This document shows, one piece after another, positions 54,397 through 62,393 of a DNA stretch of 64,000 bases. The stretch comes from Flavobacteriales bacterium (GTDB lineage: Bacteria; Bacteroidota; Bacteroidia; Flavobacteriales_D; Crocinitomicaceae), in assembly GCA_947470515.1 (NCBI GenBank), contig CANITF010000011.1, positions 22,131 through 86,130 of the forward strand, given 5' to 3'. Position numbers and translations under genes: made by a program. The notes under the pieces were generated by a model. That model was given only the letters and a program-made list of their open reading frames with translations. It was not told where the DNA came from and made no database searches. The stretch's first letter is position 1. Each line of letters begins with the position of its first letter.

Positions 54397-55173
54397 TTAT
54401 TTTCTATTCATAATTTGCCGATACGCACCGTCCCAAAGGTCTATGCGCTTCTTTAAAGATTCAACAGTTGCTTGAAGTGCCTCTTCCCAAAATTGCTCGT
54501 CCGTTCCGCACAACCTTTCTGTCATTTGTAAAGCTAAATGACTGTGGTGATCTCCGTCAACTTCTATATGTCTTTCAAGGTAATATTTGAAAGTTGAAAT
54601 ACTGTTAGGGAAGTTTTTATGAATGTCGTTTACGATTGAAATAAACATATTTGGAATCAGGTCTTCACGGCCAAACGTAAAAATTGCTGCTTGCAAATAA
54701 TCCTTGTTACTATCAATAATTTTGAATGTAAAATCGACAAAGTCTTTCGCTTCTTTTGGTGTTTTCGATGAGGTAAATGCTGCATTGAAATCATTCGTAT
54801 TCTTTAATGTTTCAATAAATGTTAGAATGTTAGAAGTGTCAGCACCGCATTGCTGCATAGCGTCAAGATATAATTCAAAATGACTCTTTCTGATGCCATT
54901 GATGTCCACATCTGATTCTTCACCTACAACAATTTCGTTAATAAGATGTCTTGTTTCAGCCGAACCTTTGGGAAACCAAGGAACTGTTGTACACGTTAAG
55001 TTACCCTGCAACGTTTTAAGTAATGACATAAAGTCCCAAACAGCGTAAACGTGATATTCCATAAACACGTTCAAGTCATCTATGGTTTTAATTTCTGAGT
55101 AAACTTTATGATTGATAATCTCTTGTCTTAAGGGTTCAATCGTCTTTTGCAGTTTCTCTATGTGAATTGTCAT
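54397..55173 (-). CDS. DUF3050 family, haem-oxygenase-like fold
   Basis: 258 aa, mostly helical. DUF3050 motifs: LNVFMEYHVYAVWDFMSLLK, CTTVPWFPKGSAETRHLINEIVVGEESDVD, FELYLDAMQQCGAD, and YYLERHIEVDGDHHSHLALQM. The Glu/His pairs (ME-YH, EIVVGEESD, ERHIEVDGDHH) are positioned like metal ligands of haem-oxygenase-like diiron oxidases; this is inference from motif layout. A typical substrate is not known. First gene of a two-gene unit with the MIase-like gene 13 bp downstream. Confidence 0.85.
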   Translation of the reverse strand: MTIHIEKLQKTIEPLRQEIINHKVYSEIKTIDDLNVFMEYHVYAVWDFMSLLKTLQGNLTCTTVPWFPKGSAETRHLINEIVVGEESDVDINGIRKSHFELYLDAMQQCGADTSNILTFIETLKNTNDFNAAFTSSKTPKEAKDFVDFTFKIIDSNKDYLQAAIFTFGREDLIPNMFISIVNDIHKNFPNSISTFKYYLERHIEVDGDHHSHLALQMTERLCGTDEQFWEEALQATVESLKKRIDLWDGAYRQIMNRK

Positions 55174-55321
55174 TATTGCCTTTATTTTTTTCTAGAATAA
55201 CACATTAAATAAATTAATGTTTGAATTTATATGCTTTCGTTTTTTAATATTTGAGCTCTTTATAGCTGAGTCAATGTTCCAGTTTGATATTCGTTGAGTA
55301 TTCACAACTTTGACACAGTTT

Positions 55322-55337
55322 AAGAAGGATCCTTCTT
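55322..55337. repeat. Perfect 16-bp palindrome
   Basis: AAGAAGGATCCTTCTT is its own reverse complement. It lies 44 bp past the M43 gene stop (55381) and upstream of the DUF3050 gene. No T run follows on either strand, so it is an operator candidate or a weak terminator. Confidence 0.6.
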
Positions 55338-55380
55338 TCAAAAACCTACCGCTCTTTTACGAAACGTGACTAGAAGGTAT

Positions 55381-56619
55381 TTATTCTTTTATTACTTTGA
55401 GTGATTGTTTCAAATTCTCTCCTACACTGAATAAATAAAAACCTTCAGCTAAATTGCCTAAATCAATGATTGTTTCCTCAGAAGTTATTCTTCCTTTTAA
55501 AATTGTTTTACCCGAATTGTCATAAACTTCATAACACGCGCCTAAAAGTTTTATATCAGCTTTTACATTGATAAAATTTTGAGCTGGATTAGGGAAAACA
55601 GAAAATAAATTATTGCTACTTAATTCATTAATGCCTAATGGACCACAACCCAATGAAGTTAGTAAACTTGCCCTGGGCGCAACAATAGCTGTGGCCCTAA
55701 TTCTATCTTTCTGACCTTGTGTAAATCTGTTTACTAAAGGACAATAAGACATGAAGTTATAACGACTGTTATCCCACACACCAGTTGAAGAACAAGGGTT
55801 AGTAGTGCCACAATCTCCTTGTTTATGAGGCGGTGTATCGCATACACGATCTCCATCGATAAGACAATCAGTGTCTATTGGACAAGAAACATTACCGCCA
55901 TCACCATTAAAGGTATGATACAGAAAAAATCCGTGCCCGACTTCATGAGGCAATGTTCCACTGTTACTTGACATAGAGGTAGAAACAATTACTAATCCAT
56001 CATAAAGCCCCCCAACTGGATACGATGCATATCCAACAAAACTACCATTACATATTTCGCTAACTACCCAAATATTATAATAGTCAGAAACAGGCCATCT
56101 GCTTAAGTCTTTTATCGCAGTTTCAGTTGCTCCGCTGCACGGATTCCCCGTTGGTGTTATTCCATTTGCTGAATAATTTGCAACACCTGAACCATCAACC
56201 CTATTAATGCCGTTGGTTGAATTACCGTTTGGATCTATACTCGCAAGGCAAAATTCCAATTCAACATCAACGCCTAAACCGTTTACATTTCTAAATCGGT
56301 CATTAAGTCCTGCAATAGCTTGTTGAATTTGAATTTCCGAAATATTAGAACCTGTTCCAATAGGCTCGCCTATATGCATAACATGAACAACAACGGGAAT
56401 GGTGTATAGCGTAGATTTTAGATTAATGTTTGCGTGATTTTGTGTATTGGCCTCAACATTCGATTCAAGCTTAAGGATTTGCTTCCGATAAGCAGAATCA
56501 GTTTGCATCCGATTTTTATGAATGTAATCCGTGCCGCATTCAGCACTTTGACCCGTGCCCTGCATTTGAAAAAACAGAAGAGAAATTATTAGTTGAATAA
56601 AATTTAAAGATTTTTTCAT
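55381..56619 (-). CDS. Secreted M43 (pappalysin-like) metalloprotease, T9SS
   Basis: 412 aa from ATG 56619 (MKKSLNFIQLIISLLFFQMQGTGQ). Zinc motif HEVGHGFFLYH: His225, Glu226, His229, His235; at the position usually Gly in HEXXHXXGXXH stands Phe. Further family marks: IPVVVHVMHIGEPIGTGSNIS, INRVDG, DYYNIWVVSEICNG, and the Met-turn YNFMSYCPLVNRFTQGQ. C-terminal T9SS type A domain: FSVFPNPAQNFINVKADIKL...LKVIKE. Extracellular protease. Three codons upstream there is another ATG (56628), giving MYNMKK. Confidence 0.9.
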   Translation of the reverse strand: MKKSLNFIQLIISLLFFQMQGTGQSAECGTDYIHKNRMQTDSAYRKQILKLESNVEANTQNHANINLKSTLYTIPVVVHVMHIGEPIGTGSNISEIQIQQAIAGLNDRFRNVNGLGVDVELEFCLASIDPNGNSTNGINRVDGSGVANYSANGITPTGNPCSGATETAIKDLSRWPVSDYYNIWVVSEICNGSFVGYASYPVGGLYDGLVIVSTSMSSNSGTLPHEVGHGFFLYHTFNGDGGNVSCPIDTDCLIDGDRVCDTPPHKQGDCGTTNPCSSTGVWDNSRYNFMSYCPLVNRFTQGQKDRIRATAIVAPRASLLTSLGCGPLGINELSSNNLFSVFPNPAQNFINVKADIKLLGACYEVYDNSGKTILKGRITSEETIIDLGNLAEGFYLFSVGENLKQSLKVIKE

Positions 56620-56845
56620 ATTATACATTTATTATTTTTCTAATCGTTTGGCTTTTTAGAATTTTCCCCGTTTTTTGAGTTGTTTCTGGACTCAACTTTT
56701 GTTTATTAATTTTATTTTTTGACTGGTCAATTTGTTATCACAAAATCTTTTTGGCATGATCCGCCAGTTGTCGGATACATACCCAAAAGGGAATTGTTAT
56801 ATGTTTTGTGGCATCATAACTTCACTAATTGATTTTTTCCAAGTT

Positions 56846-57136
56846 TTACTTTTTAATGTCTAAATATTCTTTAAGCGTTTCAACATAATGCTCAAAGGCA
56901 AGAATTCCTTTTTTAGTTATCCGACATTTAGTAACCGGATACTTATTTTTAAATTCTTTTTGAATGGTAATATATTCATTTTCTTTTAGCTTATCCAATT
57001 GTAAACTTAAATTACCTGCCGAAACTTTTGTGAATTCTTTTAATGCAGTAAACTCTGCTTCCTCTACCCCCATTAATATTGATATAATAGCAAGTCGAGT
57101 TTGTGAGTGTAAAATTGAATCTAAATTATTAAACAT
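56846..57136 (-). CDS. Winged-helix transcriptional regulator
   Basis: 96 aa, HTH_34/MarR-like winged helix: LDSILHSQTRLAIISILMG, FTALKEFTKVSAGNLSLQLDKLKENEYITIQKEFK, TKCRITKKGILAFEHYVETL. No ligand domain. It overlaps the upstream membrane protein gene by 8 bp, so both come from one mRNA. A perfect palindrome lies in the operon promoter (57762-57776), a good place for autoregulation. The C-terminus is Lys-rich. Confidence 0.85.
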   Translation of the reverse strand: MFNNLDSILHSQTRLAIISILMGVEEAEFTALKEFTKVSAGNLSLQLDKLKENEYITIQKEFKNKYPVTKCRITKKGILAFEHYVETLKEYLDIKK

Positions 57137-57722
57137 TTGCTCGAGTGTATTTCATCATCAAACCTGGTATTAGACAATTAAATAAGACTCCAATCGCAGT
57201 GATTAGAAATTTGTAATCAATTGTACTTAAAGGGATTAATATAATTAGAAGCATAGATAAGCCCCCACCTATTATAAGAGGTTTAAAATTAGTAACTCCA
57301 CCGATAATTAAATTGATTAAACCAAAAATGAGTAATATGCTTATGCAAAATAATTCAATAAAATTATTCGAAGAACCTTGGCTAACGCACATTACTCCTA
57401 TACCTATACTAGCTCCTATCCAAGCGTATTTATAAACTTTTTCATTTAAAGGAACTACAGTTTCATTTTTATCATCTTTTCGTGATTGCAAGAATGAAAG
57501 CAAGCCTCCTACCGCATATAACGAAATGCTAATATCAGCGAGCAATGCCGTGAAATCGGTTTTAAAATGAGTGTTTAAAAAGTGAACCATAAAAGTTACG
57601 GTCAAGATAGTACCCCATATTATATAGTAATTGCTAGCACCTGTCTTTTGTTTTGAACTGTGTTTTAAAGAGTTTTCTATGATAGAAATTTGTTCTTCTG
57701 ACGTTAAATTGTGATTTTCCAT
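57129..57722 (-). CDS. Multi-pass membrane protein co-transcribed with winged-helix regulator
   Basis: 197 aa. The N-terminal ~30 residues are soluble (ENHNLTSEEQISIIENSLKHS), followed by about six membrane segments (YYIIWGTILTVTFMVHFL, LLADISISLYAVGGLLSFL, YAWIGASIGIGVMCVS, FIELFCISILLIFGLINLIIGG, LIIGGGLSMLLIILIPLS, FLITAIGVLFNCLIPGLMM). No known family motif. Linked to the regulator by an 8-bp overlap and an upstream promoter with a palindromic spacer. A membrane sensor that controls the regulator is one possibility, but no direct evidence exists for this. Confidence 0.7.
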   Translation of the reverse strand: MENHNLTSEEQISIIENSLKHSSKQKTGASNYYIIWGTILTVTFMVHFLNTHFKTDFTALLADISISLYAVGGLLSFLQSRKDDKNETVVPLNEKVYKYAWIGASIGIGVMCVSQGSSNNFIELFCISILLIFGLINLIIGGVTNFKPLIIGGGLSMLLIILIPLSTIDYKFLITAIGVLFNCLIPGLMMKYTRANV

Positions 57723-57748
57723 TTTTTATTTTTTAAATTATTAGATCA

Positions 57749-57780
57749 CAAATGTAAACTAGTTAATTATATTAACCAAA
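57749..57780 (-). promoter_or_regulatory. Promoter of the membrane protein/winged-helix operon
   Basis: On the minus strand TTTG (57780-57777), 20-bp spacer, then TACATTTG (57756-57749), a full TTTG/TAnnTTTG pair. Leader about 20 nt to ATG 57722. Confidence 0.7.
57762..57776. promoter_or_regulatory. Operator-like palindrome in promoter spacer
   Basis: GTTAATTATATTAAC, 6-bp arms GTTAAT / ATTAAC around TAT, exactly between the -33 and -7 boxes. A likely binding site for the winged-helix protein encoded in this operon. Confidence 0.55.
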
Positions 57781-57877
57781 TTTTTGTATAAATATTTTTG
57801 GAACTTTTAGAATATGAATAGATAGTTGAATTTTATAACTTAGTGACGTTGTCATCCTTTCCGCTTGTACTTAAATA

Positions 57878-58792
57878 CTATTTTCGGCTGTATTTCTTTT
57901 CGTTCGTCAAAATAGTATCAATTGCTTCGTCAATAGTTGGGTGCTCAAAGATGAATCCAGCGGACATAAGTTGCTCGGGAATAACCCAACGACTTTTCAA
58001 AATTAGCTCAGTTTCCGTCCCAATAATAACTGCTCCAATTTTAAGCAATAACTTTGGTGAAGGCAAACCGAACTTAATGTTCATTCTCTGTCTTAAGATT
58101 CGCATGAAAGTATTGTTTTGAATAGGATTTGGTGAAGAGCAATTAAAAACACCACTTAAGTTTTTGTTGTCCTTTAAAAATGTAATTATGTTGTACAAGT
58201 CAGAAAGGTGAATCCAACTAAACATTTGATTCCCATTTCCTTGTTTTCCGCCTAGTCCAAATCGTACAAGATTCATAAATGGTTTCATTACTCCACCATT
58301 ATTACCCAATACTATTGCCATTCTAAGAGCAACTTGTCTTGTTCTTGGTAATTTAAAATCAAAAAATGATTTCTCCCAACTGGTTGCCACATTTACAGAA
58401 AAGCCACTGCCAATTTCTCCTTTAGTTTCCGTCATAGCTCTATCTTCTGCGTGTCGATAAATAGTTGCAGTGCTTGAGTTAATCCAAAGCTCAGGTGGGT
58501 TTTTACATTTCAAAATTGCATTTCCAAGTATTGCTGTAGTTTCAGTTCTGGAATTCAAAATGTCTTGTTTGTTTTGTTCAGTGTATCGACAATCTACTGA
58601 CTTACCAGCAAGATTTATGAGCATTTCTGAATTATCAATGGCTTCTATTATCGCGTTTTCATCTTCCCAATTCACACTTCCTGTTTGTCTTGAAATGTTG
58701 ATGACGTTATAACCTAAAGCTGAATATTTTTCAGTTAAATACCTACCGACAAAACCTGTCCCTCCTGCTAAAATTATCTTTTTATTTGTCAT
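57878..58792 (-). CDS. TIGR01777-family NAD-dependent epimerase
   Basis: 304 aa. Extended SDR: IILAGGTGFVGRYLTEKYSALGYNVINISR is the nucleotide-binding motif; LINLAGKSVDCRYTEQNK, LWINSSTATIYRHAEDRAMTE with the STATIY variant of the SDR catalytic region, and MAIVLGNNGGVMKPFMNLVRFGLGGKQGNGNQMFSWIHLSDL, the family TIGR01777 signature. The C-terminal DUF1731 segment is MRILRQRMNIKFGLPSPKLLLKIGAVIIGTETELILKSRWVIPEQLMSAGF. Substrate unknown. It overlaps the preceding membrane gene by 4 bp (ATGA). Confidence 0.9.
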   Translation of the reverse strand: MTNKKIILAGGTGFVGRYLTEKYSALGYNVINISRQTGSVNWEDENAIIEAIDNSEMLINLAGKSVDCRYTEQNKQDILNSRTETTAILGNAILKCKNPPELWINSSTATIYRHAEDRAMTETKGEIGSGFSVNVATSWEKSFFDFKLPRTRQVALRMAIVLGNNGGVMKPFMNLVRFGLGGKQGNGNQMFSWIHLSDLYNIITFLKDNKNLSGVFNCSSPNPIQNNTFMRILRQRMNIKFGLPSPKLLLKIGAVIIGTETELILKSRWVIPEQLMSAGFIFEHPTIDEAIDTILTNEKKYSRK

Positions 58793-59235
58793 TGTTTATC
58801 TAAGTATCCGAGTAAGTTTGAAATGAAAAGCAAAATGAAAATTAATGAAAATCCTATGAATAAGGTGTTCATAAGCACTTCGCCAATTTTAAAAATCACC
58901 TTCTTTGGAATTTCATACATTGGATAATATGAAAATTGAGTTATGACTTTACCAGTCCAGTAAGCAGCGATGAGTCCCGTTATAGCCACTGCTAATCCGG
59001 TTTCATTTTTTAAATCTTGGGTAAACAAAATGGAAATTAGTCCAAATGAAAAGTTTAACCCTTGAATGTATCTACCATACGTTTTTGCAATTTCTTGGTT
59101 AAGTGGTTTCAGTTTTTTAATGTCGTTGTACCAGTCAAAAACAACATGTCTGATATAAGGATAAATGATTGCGGTAAACATTTGCCCTATTGCGCCTAGG
59201 ATAATCAGCCAGTTTGGAATCTCTAATTTAAACAT
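58789..59235 (-). CDS. Membrane protein preceding TIGR01777 epimerase
   Basis: 148 aa, four predicted membrane segments: LEIPNWLIILGAIGQMFTAIIYPYI, YIQGLNFSFGLISILFT, GLAVAITGLIAAYWTGKVI, and the terminal VLMNTLFIGFSLIFILLFISNLLGYL. No family recognised. The stop overlaps the epimerase ATG by 4 bp, so the pair is co-translated. Before its start the gene-free stretch 59236-59732 begins. Confidence 0.7.
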   Translation of the reverse strand: MFKLEIPNWLIILGAIGQMFTAIIYPYIRHVVFDWYNDIKKLKPLNQEIAKTYGRYIQGLNFSFGLISILFTQDLKNETGLAVAITGLIAAYWTGKVITQFSYYPMYEIPKKVIFKIGEVLMNTLFIGFSLIFILLFISNLLGYLDKQ

Positions 59236-59732
59236 TTGTCAAATTTTTGAGTGAATAACTATTGGTTCATGATTTTTTATGAAAATTATCTCTAACATTT
59301 TCCGGCCTGCGCCTTGGTTTTAATGTTTGCAGGCTGTTAGCAGTTCGGCTTTTATTTTATTTTTCAGATAGAGCAACGTACTTTTTTAATTCAGTTTGTT
59401 TTGCTGCCTAACGTAGAGATGGATTTTAAGCATACCGCTCGGCAGCGCAGAATGTAAATGTTGACACTTCAAATATAGAAAAAAAGTTTCAACTAAGTAG
59501 GTCCCCCGGCATTACGCCAAAAACCGCTGCTAGCGGATGGCATTTTGGCTTGTCAATTTTTAAAAGTCCAATTAGAAACTGTTTCTATACACTTCAATTT
59601 ATTTTTTTAGTGCCAACCCTCGCATATAATCTTTTCGGCATGAAGTACAAGCGATGTTTTACCTTTTTCCCAATTAAAAGGCTTAGTTTTGAGTATTCTA
59701 GCTTGAATTTATTGCTCAATTATCAAAAAAAA
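59236..59732. other. Gene-free region with inverted repeats
   Basis: 497 bp, no convincing ORF. It has three structured sites: an attC-like double inverted repeat at 59292-59340 (CTAAC/GTTAG outside GCCTGC/GCAGGC), a GCTGCC/GGCAGC pair at 59403-59446, and a nested hairpin at 59516-59549. The last 170 bp before 59733 show nothing recognisable. Confidence 0.5.
59516..59549. repeat. Nested hairpin
   Basis: GCCAAAA (59516-59522) pairs with TTTTGGC (59543-59549); inside lies CCGCT GCT AGCGG (59524-59536). On the minus strand the inner hairpin is followed by TTTTT, so it may also terminate the kinase-like operon, about 200 bp past its stop. Confidence 0.6.
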
Positions 59733-60605
59733 CTAACTACTAAATGCCTGCTTCACGATATGATCAACCCTTTCTCTATGATCAACCCAAGCAATAATTC
59801 TGTCATTCCCTAATACCTTTTCCATATTTGAAACCATCGCACCGTTAATAAGTACCACGAGCTTAGATTTGATCCATTCCTCTCCTCCTGAATAAAGCTC
59901 ACCATCAACAATTTGTATTTGACCGTTTTCTGTCAGTCGAACATTTCGGGCATGAACATCATCTAGATATAACCCACAACGCTCCAAATCCTCATTTAGT
60001 TTTTTGAATTGCGCAACAATATCTTCAGGACAATTTTCAACAGTTAATTCTTTGGAGACGAAAGTTTGCTCATATCTGAGACCTGTGTAGTTAACGTTAT
60101 AAGTAGTTGGTAAGGCGTCAATCGTTTGCTCAAATCTCAGCCTTCTCTTTAGACCTATCATTTGATACAGCAACATATAATTGTGGAGAAAACATAGAAT
60201 TAGTGGATTCCATTTTCCACATATTTTCTCCTTACCAATCACCAAAGCTTTATGCTTTCGATAATCGTTATGACCCCAACCGCAAAAGTATAACTGTTTG
60301 ACAACCAAATTTTTGTCATTTTGTTTCAAGTAGACCGAGCACCATGCACCTTCGGCTATTTTATCTTCAATGTTCAAATCTGATGTTGGATCTTTTCTTC
60401 TTCTCGGTATTGGGGTATTGAGAAACAAAGCAAATAAAATAAATGAACCGATAATTGATCCAGTTAGCGAAGCCCAGATTGGCAAATAAAGCGAGAGTAA
60501 GAGTTGTATTATCAGGAAAAAAACGAATAATAATCCCATTGCGAATGCTAGAATCCCAATAAATAAAGGGATTGTTCCTATCCATGGTTGTTTTGATTTT
60601 TTCAT
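59733..60605 (-). CDS. Membrane-anchored protein-kinase-like protein
   Basis: 290 aa. Two N-terminal transmembrane helices (~10-37 and 43-63), then a kinase-like domain. Visible protein-kinase-like motifs: IAEGAWCSVYLK as a P-loop equivalent, Lys103 in NLVVKQL, Asp216, His218 and Asn221 in DDVHARNVR as catalytic loop, and Asp234 in IVDGEL in the DFG position, 18 residues after Asp216. This spacing fits lipopolysaccharide core or APH-type kinases. Substrate unknown: lipid, glycan or protein. The ATG overlaps the preceding stop by one base (TGATG), so it is translationally coupled to the membrane protein gene. Confidence 0.75.
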   Translation of the reverse strand: MKKSKQPWIGTIPLFIGILAFAMGLLFVFFLIIQLLLSLYLPIWASLTGSIIGSFILFALFLNTPIPRRRKDPTSDLNIEDKIAEGAWCSVYLKQNDKNLVVKQLYFCGWGHNDYRKHKALVIGKEKICGKWNPLILCFLHNYMLLYQMIGLKRRLRFEQTIDALPTTYNVNYTGLRYEQTFVSKELTVENCPEDIVAQFKKLNEDLERCGLYLDDVHARNVRLTENGQIQIVDGELYSGGEEWIKSKLVVLINGAMVSNMEKVLGNDRIIAWVDHRERVDHIVKQAFSS

Positions 60606-61231
60606 CAGTAAGTATGTTTTTTTAAGTTTTGAATAACTTCTTTTGGATTTTGGATTCCATCCATTCGTTGGAACCCTGAGAATATTGCATTATATCGTTT
60701 ATGGAACAAAAGAGTTGAAAGAAAGTGTTTCCTAGGATTTTTCGATTCAACAATTGGGACCAAAAGACATCCAAAGTTGAGAAGCTTACCTCTGTAATGC
60801 TGCTGGAGTTCAACGGGTCTAGTTTTATCTAATTCAAATGATTTCGACCGAATTAATTGAACAATTATGTGAGAGCTAGTAATGATATATTTCGTTTTGG
60901 AGATACGAATGCTACCAAGTGTAATCAATATCAGTTGATAAAGCAACAATACTTCAAGTAAATGGTTAGAAAATCCAAGATGATATACAATCCAATTTAA
61001 CGGGATTAACCCTAAAATAAAAAGTGTTTGAAAACCAGATTCAGGTGAAAAATCGAGCCAATAGTACAGCCGGGCAAAGCAAACCATGAAAAACGTCAAG
61101 GTAATAAGTGAGTTCGCCGGAAGGAAATAATGAATCATTAAATTAAATCCAACTAATTCAAAGGCCAGCCAAACATAACTAAAAAGATAGCTTTGACTTG
61201 AACGAAGTGTTACATGTTGAGATAAACTCAT
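60605..61231 (-). CDS. Membrane protein of the sulfotransferase operon
   Basis: 208 aa. About four membrane segments (YVWLAFELVGFNLMIHYFL, LITLTFFMVCFARLYYWL, TLFILGLIPLNWIVYHLGF, LLEVLLLYQLILITLGSI) followed by a ~95-residue soluble tail (TKYIITSSHIIVQLIRSKSFELDKTRPVELQQHY...) that resembles a bacterial PH-like domain by layout only. No family identified. It overlaps the sulfotransferase by 4 bp (ATGA) and the kinase-like gene by 1 bp. Confidence 0.7.
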   Translation of the reverse strand: MSLSQHVTLRSSQSYLFSYVWLAFELVGFNLMIHYFLPANSLITLTFFMVCFARLYYWLDFSPESGFQTLFILGLIPLNWIVYHLGFSNHLLEVLLLYQLILITLGSIRISKTKYIITSSHIIVQLIRSKSFELDKTRPVELQQHYRGKLLNFGCLLVPIVESKNPRKHFLSTLLFHKRYNAIFSGFQRMDGIQNPKEVIQNLKKHTY

Positions 61232-62349
61232 TTTTTATACCCCCATTCGTTAAACGCAAAATCCCAGCGCTTTTTAATTTGTTCTTTTATTTCTGTTTCC
61301 AACTGAACTTTTGGATTTACGTTGTATGCCTTTAACGTTTTTAAATACAACTTTAGCTTAGGTTTTGCGCTTTGGAATTCGCCTAAAGAAAGTTGATTAT
61401 AAATTCTTTCTAATGCACCAATTGGATTGTCAATAAGTTCATCGTACCCAACTTCTATTAAATTGTTGGCTGGAATCAATTTTCGGTTTTCCATATATTT
61501 TGTCATCATTTTTTCATAACAATAAAACACCAATTCATTTAATTCTTCATCACTAAACTCTTGCAAAAATTGTGTTTTTACAGCTCTTTCATAAAGAGTA
61601 ATTGTTGACCTAAAAACATCATATGGATTTCGATGGATGAAAATAAATTTGGCTTTGGGGTACATTTCCTGAAGCACTTTTATTCTTCCAGTATTGTGTG
61701 GATTCTTCAATAATAATTTTTTATCAGTTTTATTGAATACTTCAATCTGCTTTAGCAAGTTTGAGTAGATGGACTTCCATTCTTGCAATTCTTTACTTGG
61801 TATGTCCTCGAAACAATTGTATTTATCAAAGTATAACATATTCCTCGGAAAGAAGAACAGATGCATACCACTCATTTTTGTGATATTTACTAAAGCGTGT
61901 TCTTCTTCTGCTGGTGCGTCAGCATCAACTTTAACATTATCCTGAGGACGTGTTTTTGGCATTAAACGTTTAAGAATAGGTTTAAAAAACCATTTAGTAG
62001 TGAAGGCCATATTGAAAAAAAATGCTTGAAATGAGCTAAGATGCATATACCTGTCATCTTGTGAAAGTAAGTAGTGCAGATGCGTTGTGCCACTTCTCCA
62101 ATGTCCAATTACAAATATTGGAGCGTCGTCTTTCAATTCAACATCCTTTATTTTGAATTTAAGAATGTATTGTTGTAACGCTCTAAAAACAGCTAGCGAA
62201 GCTATTACTAGTGAAATTTTTCGAGCACGTTTCATTTTGCTCTTTGCAATATTATTTTCTGCTTTGAGTGTTTTCCAAACTTTTCTTGAAGAAGCAAAAA
62301 GTTGATGATCTTTCAGCTCGTATTCTGATTCTTTTTTAGACATTAGCAA
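61228..62349 (-). CDS. Sulfotransferase family protein
   Basis: 373 aa. PAPS-dependent sulfotransferase fold: the 5'-phosphosulfate loop PIFVIGHWRSGTTHLHYLL (residues ~77-95) and the 3'-phosphate site FIFIHRNPYDVFRST (His239 to Ser248), with a short hydrophobic N-terminal stretch (~46-62) that may touch the membrane. Many bacterial members act on lipids or glycans; substrate unknown. Second gene of the desaturase cluster: 44 bp after the desaturase and overlapping the next gene by 4 bp. The second in-frame ATG (62343) is also possible. Confidence 0.88.
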   Translation of the reverse strand: MLMSKKESEYELKDHQLFASSRKVWKTLKAENNIAKSKMKRARKISLVIASLAVFRALQQYILKFKIKDVELKDDAPIFVIGHWRSGTTHLHYLLSQDDRYMHLSSFQAFFFNMAFTTKWFFKPILKRLMPKTRPQDNVKVDADAPAEEEHALVNITKMSGMHLFFFPRNMLYFDKYNCFEDIPSKELQEWKSIYSNLLKQIEVFNKTDKKLLLKNPHNTGRIKVLQEMYPKAKFIFIHRNPYDVFRSTITLYERAVKTQFLQEFSDEELNELVFYCYEKMMTKYMENRKLIPANNLIEVGYDELIDNPIGALERIYNQLSLGEFQSAKPKLKLYLKTLKAYNVNPKVQLETEIKEQIKKRWDFAFNEWGYKK

Positions 62350-62393
62350 TTAAAAAGTGGTAATACAATTAAACATGGTCTTCTTTTATTTCA

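Noticed and set aside
56708..56830. GTTAT...ATAAC inverted pair in the gap before the M43 gene
   Set aside because: Five-base arms in AT-rich DNA, expected by chance; no further support.
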